Assembly (NCBI RefSeq): GCF_001695835.1
Contig: NZ_MBSO01000023.1
Coordinates: forward strand, 124,001-188,000
Length of the DNA: 64,000 nucleotides
DNA from: Ensifer sp. LC11
Lineage (GTDB): Bacteria > Pseudomonadota > Alphaproteobacteria > Rhizobiales > Rhizobiaceae
Reading direction: 5' to 3'
This document shows positions 18,211-27,089 of this stretch, in pieces. The notes beneath the pieces were generated by a model that searched no databases, was not told the DNA's origin, and saw only the letters and a list, made by a program, of their open reading frames with translations. Made by a program: the position numbers and the translations under genes. The number at the start of each line of letters is the position of its first letter. Position 1 is the stretch's first letter.

Positions 18211-19920
18211 ATGGCCCGAAACACCAAGACAACCCTGCGGTCGCTGACCGGCCTGCTGCTGACCGCCTCGGCGCTTTGCAGCGCCGCCGTCAGTTCAGCC
18301 GCCGAGACGCTCGTCATTACTGACGCCAAGGTCCGCACGATGAATCCGACCGCTCCCTTGGCGGAAGCGGTGGCGATCGATGACGACGGCGTTATCATTG
18401 CGGTGGGCGACGAAGCGAGTGTTCTTGAGACGGCGGGAACGGACGTGCATGTCATCAAACTCGGCGGCCGCATGCTTCTGCCGGGTTTCCAGGATGCCCA
18501 CGTGCATCTCGTCGAGGCCGGCATCAACGCGAGCCTGTGCGAGTTCGAGCCCTTCGCCTCCCTTGAAGAAACGAAAGCCACCGTTCGCGACTGCGTCAAG
18601 CAGAGCGAGCAGGAATGGGTTGTCGGCTCGGGCGTCAGCATGACCAACCTGCTTGACGAAACCGATGCCCCCGTCGGCGTGCTGGACGAGATTTCCGCGG
18701 ACAGACCGATCCTGATCCTCGACGACATCGGCCACGGCGCCTGGGCAAACAGTGCCGCGCTCGCGGCCGCCGGCTACGACAAGATCGAAGGCAATCCGCC
18801 CGGCGGCATTATCCTGCGCGATCAGAAGACCGGCGCCCCGAATGGCATCGTGCTTGAGAATGCCCAGCAGAAACTGCGCAACCTCGCCTTCCCGGACACG
18901 CCCGAGAACGTCAAGTTCGCCTATGAAAGCATGCTGCCGACGCTGAAGACGATGGCTGAAAACGGCATCACGACCATCAGCGACGCTGGCGGCTTCTGGC
19001 CGCAGGGGCACCTGAAGGCCTGGGAAATGGCCGAGAAAAACGACACCCTGACGCTCAGGGCCGCGAACGCGCTTTATGTCTATCCCGACCTGCCGTTCGA
19101 CGCGCAGGTGGACAAACTCACGAGCTTCTACAGCAACGATCCGAACCGGCTTTTGAAATTCAATCAGGTGAAGGTCTATGTGGACGGGATCCTCGAGCAG
19201 CGCACCGGCGCCGTGCTTGAGCCTTACCTGAAGGGACCGGGCATCGATCACGGCTTCGACAGTGGCTTCCTCTACTTCGACGAGGCGACGCTCGACCGCT
19301 ATTCGAAGGTGCTTTCGGAGAAGGGCTTCAAGCTGCACTATCACGTGACCGGCGACCGCGGCGCGCGCCTGGCGCTCGACGCCATCGCGCAATCGGACCC
19401 GAAGCCCGGCCCGCACCGACTGACGCATCTCTATCTGCTCGATGAAGCCGACGACGCCAGGTTCAAGGCGGAAGGTGTCGTCGCCGATTTTCAGCTCGCG
19501 CCGAGTTCACTCAGCCGGGAATATGACACCTTCATCCGCAAGTTCATCGGCGAGCGCGCCGATCATATGATGCCGGCCGGAAGCATCGAGAAATCAGGCG
19601 CGACCGTCGTGATGAGCAGCGACTTCGATGCAGACGAGCTTTCGCCGCTGGTCAAGATCCAGACGGCGCTCCAGCGCACGAAGGATGGCGCACCGGATGT
19701 GGAAACGGCCGTCAAGTGGATGACGATCAACCCCGCGAAGCTTTTGAACCAGGACGACAAGACGGGCACGATCGAGCCCGGCAAGTTCGCCGACCTCATC
19801 GTCATCGACAGGGATATCTTCGACATTCCGGTCAAGGAGATCGGCAAGGCGGCCGTCGAGGCAACCTTGCTGCAGGGCGACCCGGTCTATGACGCCGAAG
19901 GCCTGTTCTCCGGGAACTGA
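18211..19920 (+). CDS. Exported YtcJ-type amidohydrolase
   Basis: A 569-residue metal-dependent amidohydrolase (amidohydrolase_3 family). A signal peptide of about 30 residues (basic N-terminus, L-L-L-T-A-S-A-L-C, ending near S-S-A-A) suggests a periplasmic location. The metal motif P-G-F-Q-D-A-H-V-H-L lies near residues 90-99, and later family histidines appear in L-H-Y-H-V-T-G-D-R-G and T-H-L-Y-L-L. A C-terminal G-T-I-E-P-G-K-F-A-D-L-I-V-I-D closes the beta-sandwich domain. The physiological substrate of YtcJ-like enzymes is mostly unknown. The ATG at 18211 is chosen because it opens directly on the signal peptide, with AGGAAAGG upstream. Confidence 0.85.
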   Translation: MARNTKTTLRSLTGLLLTASALCSAAVSSAAETLVITDAKVRTMNPTAPLAEAVAIDDDGVIIAVGDEASVLETAGTDVHVIKLGGRMLLPGFQDAHVHLVEAGINASLCEFEPFASLEETKATVRDCVKQSEQEWVVGSGVSMTNLLDETDAPVGVLDEISADRPILILDDIGHGAWANSAALAAAGYDKIEGNPPGGIILRDQKTGAPNGIVLENAQQKLRNLAFPDTPENVKFAYESMLPTLKTMAENGITTISDAGGFWPQGHLKAWEMAEKNDTLTLRAANALYVYPDLPFDAQVDKLTSFYSNDPNRLLKFNQVKVYVDGILEQRTGAVLEPYLKGPGIDHGFDSGFLYFDEATLDRYSKVLSEKGFKLHYHVTGDRGARLALDAIAQSDPKPGPHRLTHLYLLDEADDARFKAEGVVADFQLAPSSLSREYDTFIRKFIGERADHMMPAGSIEKSGATVVMSSDFDADELSPLVKIQTALQRTKDGAPDVETAVKWMTINPAKLLNQDDKTGTIEPGKFADLIVIDRDIFDIPVKEIGKAAVEATLLQGDPVYDAEGLFSGN

Positions 19921-19924
19921 GCGT

Positions 19925-20032
19925 TAGAGCGTCCTTTGTGGGTGTATCTGAACGCACAAGGACGCTCTACGACTATGATTCTAGGCATCTTCTCCGCTTG
20001 CAATGATCCGCACTTGAAAGCGGGGTGCTCTA
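19925..20032. repeat. Rhizobial palindromic intergenic repeat, second family
   Basis: The left part, 19925-19969, is a strong stem with arms TAGAGCGTCCTT and AAGGACGCTCTA, which could also end transcription of the amidohydrolase gene. The right part (GATTCTAGGCATCTTCTCC and following) matches the block at 43477-43496 and the partial copy at 348. It fills the space between the convergent amidohydrolase and LuxR-type genes. Confidence 0.75.
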
Positions 20033-20803
20033 TCCGCCTGCACCTCCGAGCAGGAGCGAGAACAGCTCGCCCTGCGAGGAGATCTTGAGCTTGGAATAGA
20101 TGCGCTTGCGGTGGACCTTCACCGTTTCCGGGCTGTTGCCGAGAATGCGGGCAATGCTCTTGGTCGAATGCCCCTTCAGCATCAGGCGGATGATTTCCCC
20201 CTCGCGCGTGCTCACCTTCAGTTGCGACAGCGTGGCAAAGACCATATCGGCCGCTGGTTCGCTTGCGGCCGATCCTGAGACCGGTTGCGGCCAGTGCTTG
20301 CGGCAAAGCTCGGAGACCACGGGCAGCAGGCCGTCGAGATGGGCGCGGGCCTGGGGCCCGGGGCGGCAGTCCTCCGTCCGCTGGCCGAGCGAAAGCGCGA
20401 TCGCGGTGCCCTCGGCACTTGCGACCAGCATCACGATCTCATCGTAGAGACCGGTTTCGGCGTAGAACATGCGGTAGTACTCGCTCTCGCGAAAATCGTC
20501 CGGAGCGCAGTCGTCGAGGCTCACCACGCGATCACCGGGGTCAGCCAAATAGAGGCTGTAGAACGGATCGAGCAGATAGGCGAAGCTGAGATAAGGCCCG
20601 ATCGTACGTCGGGTCGCCTCCGGATCGAGGTCGCTGTAAAGCTGCAGCGGCGGCTGGTCGGCGGAAAAGACCGAGACGAACAGGCTGTCGAAGCCATAGA
20701 CGTCGAGGCAAAGCTGCCGCAGCGCGGCCGGAAAGGCCGGGCTGCCGATGGCAGCCACGGCCTTGCCGATCAATGTCATCTGTTCAAACGGAAATCCCGT
20801 CAT
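20030..20803 (-). CDS. LuxR-family transcriptional regulator (solo, GerE-type HTH)
   Basis: A 257-residue solo regulator with a C-terminal GerE helix-turn-helix (about residues 190-245: S-T-R-E-G-E-I-I-R-L-M-L-K-G-H-S-T-K-S-I-A, then S-P-E-T-V-K-V-H-R-K-R-I-Y-S-K-L). The N-terminal domain shares phrases with the regulator at 11940-12824, such as P-Y-L/M-x-x-x-x-x-x-D-P-F-Y and S/R-x-Y-Y-R-x-x-Y/F. It is the last gene of the agmatine operon, 32 bases after the deiminase stop, so it is probably co-transcribed and may feed back on the operon. The ATG at 20803 follows GGCGGGAA. Confidence 0.87.
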   Translation of the reverse strand: MTGFPFEQMTLIGKAVAAIGSPAFPAALRQLCLDVYGFDSLFVSVFSADQPPLQLYSDLDPEATRRTIGPYLSFAYLLDPFYSLYLADPGDRVVSLDDCAPDDFRESEYYRMFYAETGLYDEIVMLVASAEGTAIALSLGQRTEDCRPGPQARAHLDGLLPVVSELCRKHWPQPVSGSAASEPAADMVFATLSQLKVSTREGEIIRLMLKGHSTKSIARILGNSPETVKVHRKRIYSKLKISSQGELFSLLLGGAGG

Positions 20804-20835
20804 TTCCCGCCTTGTCGTGCGAATTCCTTCGGCGA

Positions 20836-21849
20836 TCAAAGCGGTTCCTGCTGGGTAATGCAATGGATGCCGCCGCCGCCAATGGCAATGGCGTCGATCC
20901 GGACCTCGCGCACGCGTCGGTCGGGGAAGAGTTCGCGGAACATCTGCCGCACGGTAGTGTCCGAAGCGATACCGTAGCACGGCATGATCACACCGCCATT
21001 GACCAGATAGGAATTGACGTAGGAGCGGCAGAACTTCGGGTGGTCGGACGGCGCGTCGACCGCTTCCGGAATGGTGACGATACGGATCGGGCGCCCTTTC
21101 GCGTCCGTCTGGCCCTGCATCGCCTCCAGGTTCAGGCGAATGTAGTGGTTCCACTCGTCATCCTCATCACCGGGGCTTTCCATCAGCACGACGCCGGGAG
21201 CGACGAAGACAGCAATGCCGTCCACATGGCCGTCGGTCTCGTCTTCGATCGGGTTGCCGGGCAGCCAGATCACCTTTTCACCGCCGAGCATGTCGATAAG
21301 CTCGCGCTCGATGTCGTCGCGGCTCCAGCCGGGATTGCGATTGCGGTTCGGAAAGCAGGTCTCGGTGGTGATGATCGTGCCCTCGCCGTCGACGCTGACG
21401 CCGCCGCCTTCCGCGATCAGGTTCGACACAAACCCCGCGAGCCCGGCCTTCTCCAGCACCAGCCCCGAGAAGGCGGCATCGCCGTTGAAGGGGTGGTACT
21501 TGCCGCCCCAGGCATTGAATTTGAAGCGTGCGCCGGCGCGCCGGCCATCCGCCGCAGTAAGGAAACAGGGGCCGGCATCGCGCGCCCAGCTGTCGTCGAT
21601 GTCGGCTTCGATAAGATCGATCGAGGGATCGAGAATGGCGCGGGCTTCGGCGAAGTCTTCGGCACGCGCCGCAATCGTCACCGGCTCGAATTCGCGGATG
21701 GCATGGGCGACGGCGGCATAGTCGCGGCGGGTCGCCGCGATATCGTCCCAGACCTCGTGGCGGCACGGCCACATCATCCAGGTGCGGCGGTGCGGCTCCC
21801 ATTCGGCCGGCATGCGAAACCCGGCTTCGCGTGGCGTCTGGTTCTTCAT
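20836..21849 (-). CDS. aguA: Agmatine deiminase
   Basis: A 337-residue agmatine deiminase (agmatine iminohydrolase), converting agmatine to N-carbamoylputrescine and ammonia in the cytosol. Family features are the opening G-F-R-M-P-A-E-W-E-P-H-R-x-T-W-M-M-W-P, the D-D-S-W-A-R-D-x-G-P segment near residue 86, F-N-A-W-G-G-K-Y near residue 110, the T-D-G-H-V-D-G motif with the catalytic His near residue 205, and the C-terminal G-G-G-G-I-H-C with catalytic Cys330. It lies directly after the N-carbamoylputrescine amidase gene, 93 bases downstream on the same strand, so the two steps are encoded together. Confidence 0.95.
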   Translation of the reverse strand: MKNQTPREAGFRMPAEWEPHRRTWMMWPCRHEVWDDIAATRRDYAAVAHAIREFEPVTIAARAEDFAEARAILDPSIDLIEADIDDSWARDAGPCFLTAADGRRAGARFKFNAWGGKYHPFNGDAAFSGLVLEKAGLAGFVSNLIAEGGGVSVDGEGTIITTETCFPNRNRNPGWSRDDIERELIDMLGGEKVIWLPGNPIEDETDGHVDGIAVFVAPGVVLMESPGDEDDEWNHYIRLNLEAMQGQTDAKGRPIRIVTIPEAVDAPSDHPKFCRSYVNSYLVNGGVIMPCYGIASDTTVRQMFRELFPDRRVREVRIDAIAIGGGGIHCITQQEPL

Positions 21850-21942
21850 GGGTGCATATCCTTCCTGCCCGGTTCTAGCGCCCGCGACATGGCAGATGCG
21901 CTGGGAAACGGGGCTTACACAGTTGTTCGTTCGAGAAAAAAG

Positions 21943-22818
21943 TCAGCCGATCGCCGTCTGGCCATCGAGCGTGCGGATTTTGCCGTAAAGGTCCGGCCGG
22001 CGATCGCGGTAAATGCCCCAGCTGCGCCGAAAGGCGCGGACCGCGTCGAGGTCGAAACGCGCCGTCAGATAGGTCTCGTCGGTGCGGCTGGCTTCAGCGA
22101 CGATCGCGCCCACATGGTCGGCGATGAAGGACGTGCCATAAAACAGCGCCTCATTGCTGCCGGCCGCCTCGCTGCCCACCCGGTTAGACGCGACCACCGG
22201 CACCATGTTGGCGGCCGCATGCCCCTGCATCGTGCGGCGCCAGTGGCCGGAGCTGTCGATCTCGGTCTTCTGCTCGCTGCCGATCGCCGTCGGGAAGAAC
22301 AAGAGTTCCGCGCCCTGCAGCGCGAGCGACCGCGCGGTTTCCGGAAACCACTGGTCCCAGCAGATGCCGCAACCGATCCGCGCGTACTTGGTGTCGATCG
22401 CCCGAAAGCCGGTATCGCCGGGGCTGAAATAGAACTTCTCTTCATAGCCCGGCGCCTGCGGGATGTGGGACTTGCGATAGTTCCAGAGGATTTCGCCATC
22501 CGCGTCGATGATCGCAAGCGAGTTGTACTGCGCCGGTCCTGAGCGCTCATAATAGGAGAGCGGCAGCACGACCCCGAGCTCCCTGGCAATCGTCCGGAAA
22601 TGCCGGACCGCCCGGTCCTCGCCAAGGCTTGCGGCGAGATCGAGATGGTCGATCCGCTGCTCCAGGCAGAAATAGGGCGTCTGGAACAGTTCCTGCAGCA
22701 GGATGATCTGAGCCCCATCCTCATGGGCAAGCCGGACCAGCTCCTCGGCCTTCTCGATGTTCTCGTCGATGTTCCAGCTGCAGGCCATCTGCGTTGCAGC
22801 GACGGTGACTTCGCTCAT
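21943..22818 (-). CDS. aguB: N-carbamoylputrescine amidase
   Basis: A 291-residue nitrilase-superfamily amidase that hydrolyses N-carbamoylputrescine to putrescine, carbon dioxide and ammonia. The catalytic triad is visible as Glu43 (L-Q-E-L-F), Lys116 (Y-R-K-S-H-I-P) and Cys153 (G-I-C-W-D-Q-W-F-P-E). The C-D/W-D-Q-W-x-P-E wording is characteristic of AguB. The ATG at 22818 has GAGGAG upstream; a start at 22866 lacks one. It begins 10 bases after the stop of the aminotransferase gene, so the products of AguA, AguB and the aminotransferase are made from one transcript. Confidence 0.95.
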   Translation of the reverse strand: MSEVTVAATQMACSWNIDENIEKAEELVRLAHEDGAQIILLQELFQTPYFCLEQRIDHLDLAASLGEDRAVRHFRTIARELGVVLPLSYYERSGPAQYNSLAIIDADGEILWNYRKSHIPQAPGYEEKFYFSPGDTGFRAIDTKYARIGCGICWDQWFPETARSLALQGAELLFFPTAIGSEQKTEIDSSGHWRRTMQGHAAANMVPVVASNRVGSEAAGSNEALFYGTSFIADHVGAIVAEASRTDETYLTARFDLDAVRAFRRSWGIYRDRRPDLYGKIRTLDGQTAIG

Positions 22819-22828
22819 CTTTTGCTCC

Positions 22829-24241
22829 TCAAGCGGCACTGCGGCGGGATGCCATGAAGGCGGCAATCGATTCCGACAAAGCAGAGACGATGGTGTCGCA
22901 TTCGGCTTCCGTGACGATCAAAGGTGGCGATACGATGAGCCGGTTGCCGACCGGCCGGACGACGACGCCGCGGGCAATGCAGCCCTGGAAGATCGTTTCG
23001 CTCGCCTTCTCGTGGGCCGGCAGCGGCGCCTTCGTCGCCTTGTCTGCGACGAGATCGATGCCGAGCATCAGACCGGCGCCTCGGACATCGCCGACGATGT
23101 CATGGGCAAGCAGGGCTTTTGCCTGTTTCTGCAAGTGCGCGCCGGTTCTCGCCGCATGCGGCAGCAGCCGCTCCCGCTCCATGATGTCGATGTTGGTCAG
23201 CGCTGCGGCACAGGCGACCGGATGTCCGGAATAGGTGAGCCCCATCGAGAACACGCCGCCTTCGCATTGCGGCCGGCTGATCACCTCATAGATCTCGTCG
23301 GAAATCAGCGTCGCGCCGAGCGGGATATAACCTGACGTGATGCCCTTGGCCGAGACGAGAATGTCCGGCTGGGTGTCGTAGATCGCATCGGAAGCGAACC
23401 ATTCACCGAGACGGCCGAAACCGGTCACGACCTCATCGGCGATGTAGAGGATGTCGTTGCGGCGGCAGACCGCCTGCATTCGGCTGTGATAGCCCTTCGG
23501 CGCGACCAGCACGCCGCCTGCGCCCATGATCGGCTCGGCGATGAAGCCGGCGACATTCTGGGGTCCAAGCTGCTCGATCCGCATCTCGAACTCGCGTACC
23601 AGCAGGTCGCAATAGGCCTCCTCCGTCATGCCGTCCGGACGGGCGTAGCAGTCGGCGGCGGAGATGTGGTGGATGAAATCCTCGCCGACCTGAGCAAAGC
23701 CGTACTTGGTGCCGTGGATGCCGGTCAGCGCCGCCGCCACATAGGTCCCGCCGTGGTAGGCATTGTTGCGCGAGATGATCTTGCGCTTGCCCGGTTTGCC
23801 GCGCATGGCGAAATAGTAGTGCACGATGCGGATTGCCGCTTCGTTCGCCGTCGAGCCACCGCAGGTATAGTAGACATGGTTGAGGCTGCCGGGCGAAAGC
23901 TCTGCAAGGCGGGCTCCGAGTTCGGCCGCCGGCACGTTGCCCGATGCGCCGAAGGGATTGTAGTAGTCCATGTCCAGAACCTGGCGAGCGATGGCATCGG
24001 CCATTTCGCGGCGGCCATGGCCAATGTTGACGCACCAGAGGCCAGCGATGCCGTCGAGTAGCCGCCGGCCGCTATTGTCGACGACATAGGCGCCCTCAGC
24101 CTTTTCGATGATCTGGCTGCCGGTCGCGGCAAAGGTCGAGAAGTCGGTATAGGGATGCAGGACGTGGTCGCGATCCTTCTCGAACGCCGAACGGTTGTTC
24201 GGCCGGTCGGATCCGGCAACAACGGATTGAACGATGGTCAT
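22829..24241 (-). CDS. spuC: Class III aminotransferase, putrescine/polyamine:pyruvate type
   Basis: A 470-residue PLP-dependent omega-aminotransferase. PLP-binding residues are seen at G-G-S-T-A-N-E (about 128-134), Y-H-G-G (162-165), I-A-D-E-V (Asp269 against the pyridine nitrogen) and S-A-K-G with Lys299 as the Schiff-base lysine. It would move the amino group of putrescine (or a similar diamine) to pyruvate, giving 4-aminobutyraldehyde. It is placed between the system B binding protein and AguB in the same operon, so it is the expected next step after AguB. The symbol rests on family and context; the exact amine is not proven. Confidence 0.88.
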   Translation of the reverse strand: MTIVQSVVAGSDRPNNRSAFEKDRDHVLHPYTDFSTFAATGSQIIEKAEGAYVVDNSGRRLLDGIAGLWCVNIGHGRREMADAIARQVLDMDYYNPFGASGNVPAAELGARLAELSPGSLNHVYYTCGGSTANEAAIRIVHYYFAMRGKPGKRKIISRNNAYHGGTYVAAALTGIHGTKYGFAQVGEDFIHHISAADCYARPDGMTEEAYCDLLVREFEMRIEQLGPQNVAGFIAEPIMGAGGVLVAPKGYHSRMQAVCRRNDILYIADEVVTGFGRLGEWFASDAIYDTQPDILVSAKGITSGYIPLGATLISDEIYEVISRPQCEGGVFSMGLTYSGHPVACAAALTNIDIMERERLLPHAARTGAHLQKQAKALLAHDIVGDVRGAGLMLGIDLVADKATKAPLPAHEKASETIFQGCIARGVVVRPVGNRLIVSPPLIVTEAECDTIVSALSESIAAFMASRRSAA

Positions 24242-24289
24242 TGTTTTCTCCAGGGATGGGCGTGAGGTTTGGCTCCGCAGACCGGCCGG

Positions 24290-25315
24290 TCAGCGCAGGA
24301 GCTTGGTCCAGACGCGGTCGTAAAGTTTGGTGACGGCAGGCGTACAGGCGGTCAGGAACTCCGGCGCCGGCGCGCTTTCGGGCGGGCTCAGCTCCGGGGC
24401 ACCGGCGAGTGCCTTGTCGACGAAGGCTTCCGAACCCTTGATGCCGTTGGCGTAGCGGGCATAGTTGGTGATCATCGCCGCATTTTCCGGATCCATGATG
24501 AAGTTGATCCAGAGCTTGGCGTTCTCGATGTCGGGCGCGCCTTTCGGCACGGCGACATTGTCCATCCAGCCGGTATAGCCTTCCTTCGGATAGATGTATT
24601 CGAGCGACGGTCGCTCGTCGCGGGCGCGCATCGCATAGCCGTTCCAGCTCATCGAAACGGCTGCCTCGCCGGAAACCAGCAGTTCCTTGGTCTCGGAGTT
24701 GTAGCTCTTGACGAATTGCTTCTGCGTCGAGAGCAGATCGAGCACCGACTTCAGGTCCTCGGGATTATCGTTGCAGCGCGGCTTGCCGAGGTAGCGCAGC
24801 GCCATATTGATGACGTCGTTGACGTCGCGTAGCATGTTGATCTTGCCCTTCACCGCGTCATCCGGCTCGAACAGGATCTTCAGGGACGTGTCATCGCCCT
24901 TGACGATATCGCGGTCGACGGCGAGACCAGTCGAGCCCCAGGCCCAGGGTGCCGAGTAGAGGCGCCCCTTGTCCCAGAAGACGTCCCGCCACATTTCGTC
25001 GACATGCTGATAGTTCGACATTGCCGCAACGTTGATCGGCTCGAGCAGCTTCTCGCCGATCAGGATCGTCATCGTATCGTGGCCGGGGACGATGATGTCG
25101 TAGCCGCCAGCACCCGATTTCAGCTTGGCGAGCATGGTCTCCATGGAATCGTAGGTATCGATATGGACCTTGACCCCGTAGGTCTTCTCGAACTTCTCCA
25201 CCATCTCGGGCGGCGTGTACTCGCCCCAGGTATAGATGAAGAGGTCACCGGCAGCGGACGCGGGTCCGGCGATGGTCGAGGCAAGCAGGGCAGTAAAGAC
25301 GGCAGCTTTTTTCAT
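24290..25315 (-). CDS. Polyamine ABC transporter substrate-binding protein (system B)
   Basis: A 341-residue PotD/PotF-type periplasmic binding protein. The signal peptide (M-K-K-A-A-V-F-T-A-L-L-A-S...) ends near A-S-A-A. The mature start G-D-L-F-I-Y-T-W-G-E-Y-T-P-P-E is the family pattern, with W-G-S-T-G-L-A-V-D around residue 125 and E-A-A-V-S-M-S-W-N-G near residue 225. It is downstream of its own ATPase and permeases and directly upstream of spuC, aguB and aguA. Agmatine or putrescine is therefore the most likely ligand. AAGGGAA precedes the ATG. Confidence 0.9.
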   Translation of the reverse strand: MKKAAVFTALLASTIAGPASAAGDLFIYTWGEYTPPEMVEKFEKTYGVKVHIDTYDSMETMLAKLKSGAGGYDIIVPGHDTMTILIGEKLLEPINVAAMSNYQHVDEMWRDVFWDKGRLYSAPWAWGSTGLAVDRDIVKGDDTSLKILFEPDDAVKGKINMLRDVNDVINMALRYLGKPRCNDNPEDLKSVLDLLSTQKQFVKSYNSETKELLVSGEAAVSMSWNGYAMRARDERPSLEYIYPKEGYTGWMDNVAVPKGAPDIENAKLWINFIMDPENAAMITNYARYANGIKGSEAFVDKALAGAPELSPPESAPAPEFLTACTPAVTKLYDRVWTKLLR

Positions 25316-25364
25316 CGTATGTTCCCTTTCTCTTTTTGATTTTCGTGTGTCGTTTCCCGCGAAA

Positions 25365-26165
25365 TCAGTGCTTGCGACCCACCTGCCCGAGCAGTCCTGA
25401 CAGCAACACCAGCACGGTCGATGCCGCCAGCATCAGCGTCGAAATGGCATTGACTTCGGGCGTCATGCCGAGCCTGAGCATGCCGTAGATGTGGAGCGGC
25501 AGGGTCGTGGCGCCGGGACCGGCGACAAGAGCCGTGATGATGAAATCATCGAGCGAAATGATGAAGGCGAGCAGCCACCCGGAGACGAGGCCCGGCACCA
25601 GCAGCGGCAGGGTGATGCGCAGGAAGGCCCTTGCCGGCGAGGCATAGAGGTCGGCTGCCGCCGAGGGCAGCGTCTCGTCCATGCTCTCCAGCCGCGCCTT
25701 GATCGGCAGATAGGCAAAGGGGATGCAGAAGACGATATGGGCGATAAGAATGGTGGCAAAGCCGAGGCTGATGCCGACAGCGACGAAGAAGACGAGCGAG
25801 GCAACGGCCGTGACGATTTCCGGCACCATCAGCGGGAAGGTCAGCACGACATGGGCCCCTTCACCGCCGCCTTTCTTGCGATTGACCGTGGCAATGGCAG
25901 CCCCCAGCGCAAAGACCGTGGCGACGGTCGCGGCGATGATGGCGATCACCACCGAGTTCAGCGCCGCCGTCTGGATGTTCTGGTTGGCAAAGACGGTCTG
26001 GTACCAGCGTAACGAAAAGCCTGCCCACCGGGTGACCGAACGGCCATCGTTGAAGGAATAAAGTGCCAGGACGACGATGGGGGCATAGAGGAAGACGACG
26101 CAGCCGACGGAGAGAAGGCCGAAGCCGGGGAAGACGCGCAGGTCGCGCAAACGGGCGGTGGACAT
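25365..26165 (-). CDS. Polyamine ABC transporter permease, PotC/PotI type (system B)
   Basis: A 266-residue permease with about six transmembrane helices, starting with a cytoplasmic arginine-rich tail. It has the PotC-type L-Y-A-P-I-V-V-L-A-L-Y-S-F-N-D-G near residue 27 and a conserved L-A-F-I-I-S-L-D-D-F-I-I-T-A near residue 200. The ATPase-docking loop is S-A-A-D-L-Y-A-S-P with the glycine missing, a common variant in this subfamily. It begins 12 bases after the upstream permease. Confidence 0.9.
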   Translation of the reverse strand: MSTARLRDLRVFPGFGLLSVGCVVFLYAPIVVLALYSFNDGRSVTRWAGFSLRWYQTVFANQNIQTAALNSVVIAIIAATVATVFALGAAIATVNRKKGGGEGAHVVLTFPLMVPEIVTAVASLVFFVAVGISLGFATILIAHIVFCIPFAYLPIKARLESMDETLPSAAADLYASPARAFLRITLPLLVPGLVSGWLLAFIISLDDFIITALVAGPGATTLPLHIYGMLRLGMTPEVNAISTLMLAASTVLVLLSGLLGQVGRKH

Positions 26166-26177
26166 GTCGGACCTTTC

Positions 26178-27089
26178 TCAGTTCGATTGCTGCTGCGCGG
26201 CGCGCCGGGCAAGCCAGAGAAGGACGATGAGGGTGATGGTAAGCAGGATCATCGACAGTGCTGCGCCGAACGGCCAGTTGCGCGCGCCCTGAAACTGCGT
26301 GCCGATGAGGTTGCCGATCATCAGCGTCTTGCCGCCGCCGAGAATGTCGGGCGCCAGATAGGAGCCGACGGAGGGAATGAAGACGAGCAGACTGCCCGCG
26401 ATCAGTCCCGGACGCATCACCGGCAGCACGATGCGGAAGAAGGCGGTCCTGCGGCTGGCATAGAGATCGTAGGCCGCTTCCAGAAGACGGAAATCGAAGC
26501 GTTCGAAGGCCGAATAGAGCGGCAGCACCATGAAGGGCAGGAAGGAATAGATCAGCCCGAGCGAGATAGCGAAGCCGTTATAGCTCAATGCCAGGGGCTG
26601 GCCGATCACGCCGAGATCAAGGAGAGCGCTGTTGATCGGCCCGTCGTCGCGCAGCACGAACAGGAGCGCGATGGTACGGATCAGAAGATTCACCCAGTAA
26701 GGAATAGTGATCAGGAACAGCCAGATGTTCTTCACCCGCTCGGACCGGGTCGCGATGTAATAGGCGGTCGGCACGCTGATCACGAGGCATAGAGCCGTCG
26801 CGACGGTTGCCTGCAGCAGCGAGCGGGCGACGATGATCAGGTAGTCGGGCGTAAACGTCAGGCTGTCGTCGAGGAAATCCCGCTCGAACAGGATCTGCTC
26901 ATAGGCTCCGGTGGAAAAGGTCCACTCGACGCCGCCATAGGCACCCGGCACAAGGAAGGAATAGGTGAGCATGATCGCAATCGGCGCGACCATGAACACC
27001 AGGATGATGCCGAGCGACGGCCAGAGCAGACCGGCATGGGCGAGCCCGGGCGGGATGCGCGAGGAGAGTGCGAGAGGCCGGGCACTCAT
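26178..27089 (-). CDS. Polyamine ABC transporter permease, PotB/PotH type (system B)
   Basis: A 303-residue inner-membrane permease. The first helix (A-G-L-L-W-P-S-L-G-I-I-L-V-F-M-V-A-P) and the long first periplasmic loop are typical of PotB. The EAA-type loop appears as L-L-E-A-A-Y-D-L-Y-A-S-R near residue 210. Its start overlaps the stop of the ATPase gene by four bases (ATGA), which indicates translational coupling. Both permeases and the ATPase form one import complex with the binding protein at 24290. Confidence 0.9.
   Translation of the reverse strand: MSARPLALSSRIPPGLAHAGLLWPSLGIILVFMVAPIAIMLTYSFLVPGAYGGVEWTFSTGAYEQILFERDFLDDSLTFTPDYLIIVARSLLQATVATALCLVISVPTAYYIATRSERVKNIWLFLITIPYWVNLLIRTIALLFVLRDDGPINSALLDLGVIGQPLALSYNGFAISLGLIYSFLPFMVLPLYSAFERFDFRLLEAAYDLYASRRTAFFRIVLPVMRPGLIAGSLLVFIPSVGSYLAPDILGGGKTLMIGNLIGTQFQGARNWPFGAALSMILLTITLIVLLWLARRAAQQQSN

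Noticed and set aside
20773..22542. Plus-strand open frame of 589 codons across aguA and aguB
   Set aside because: Spans two well-supported minus-strand genes and has no recognisable domain.
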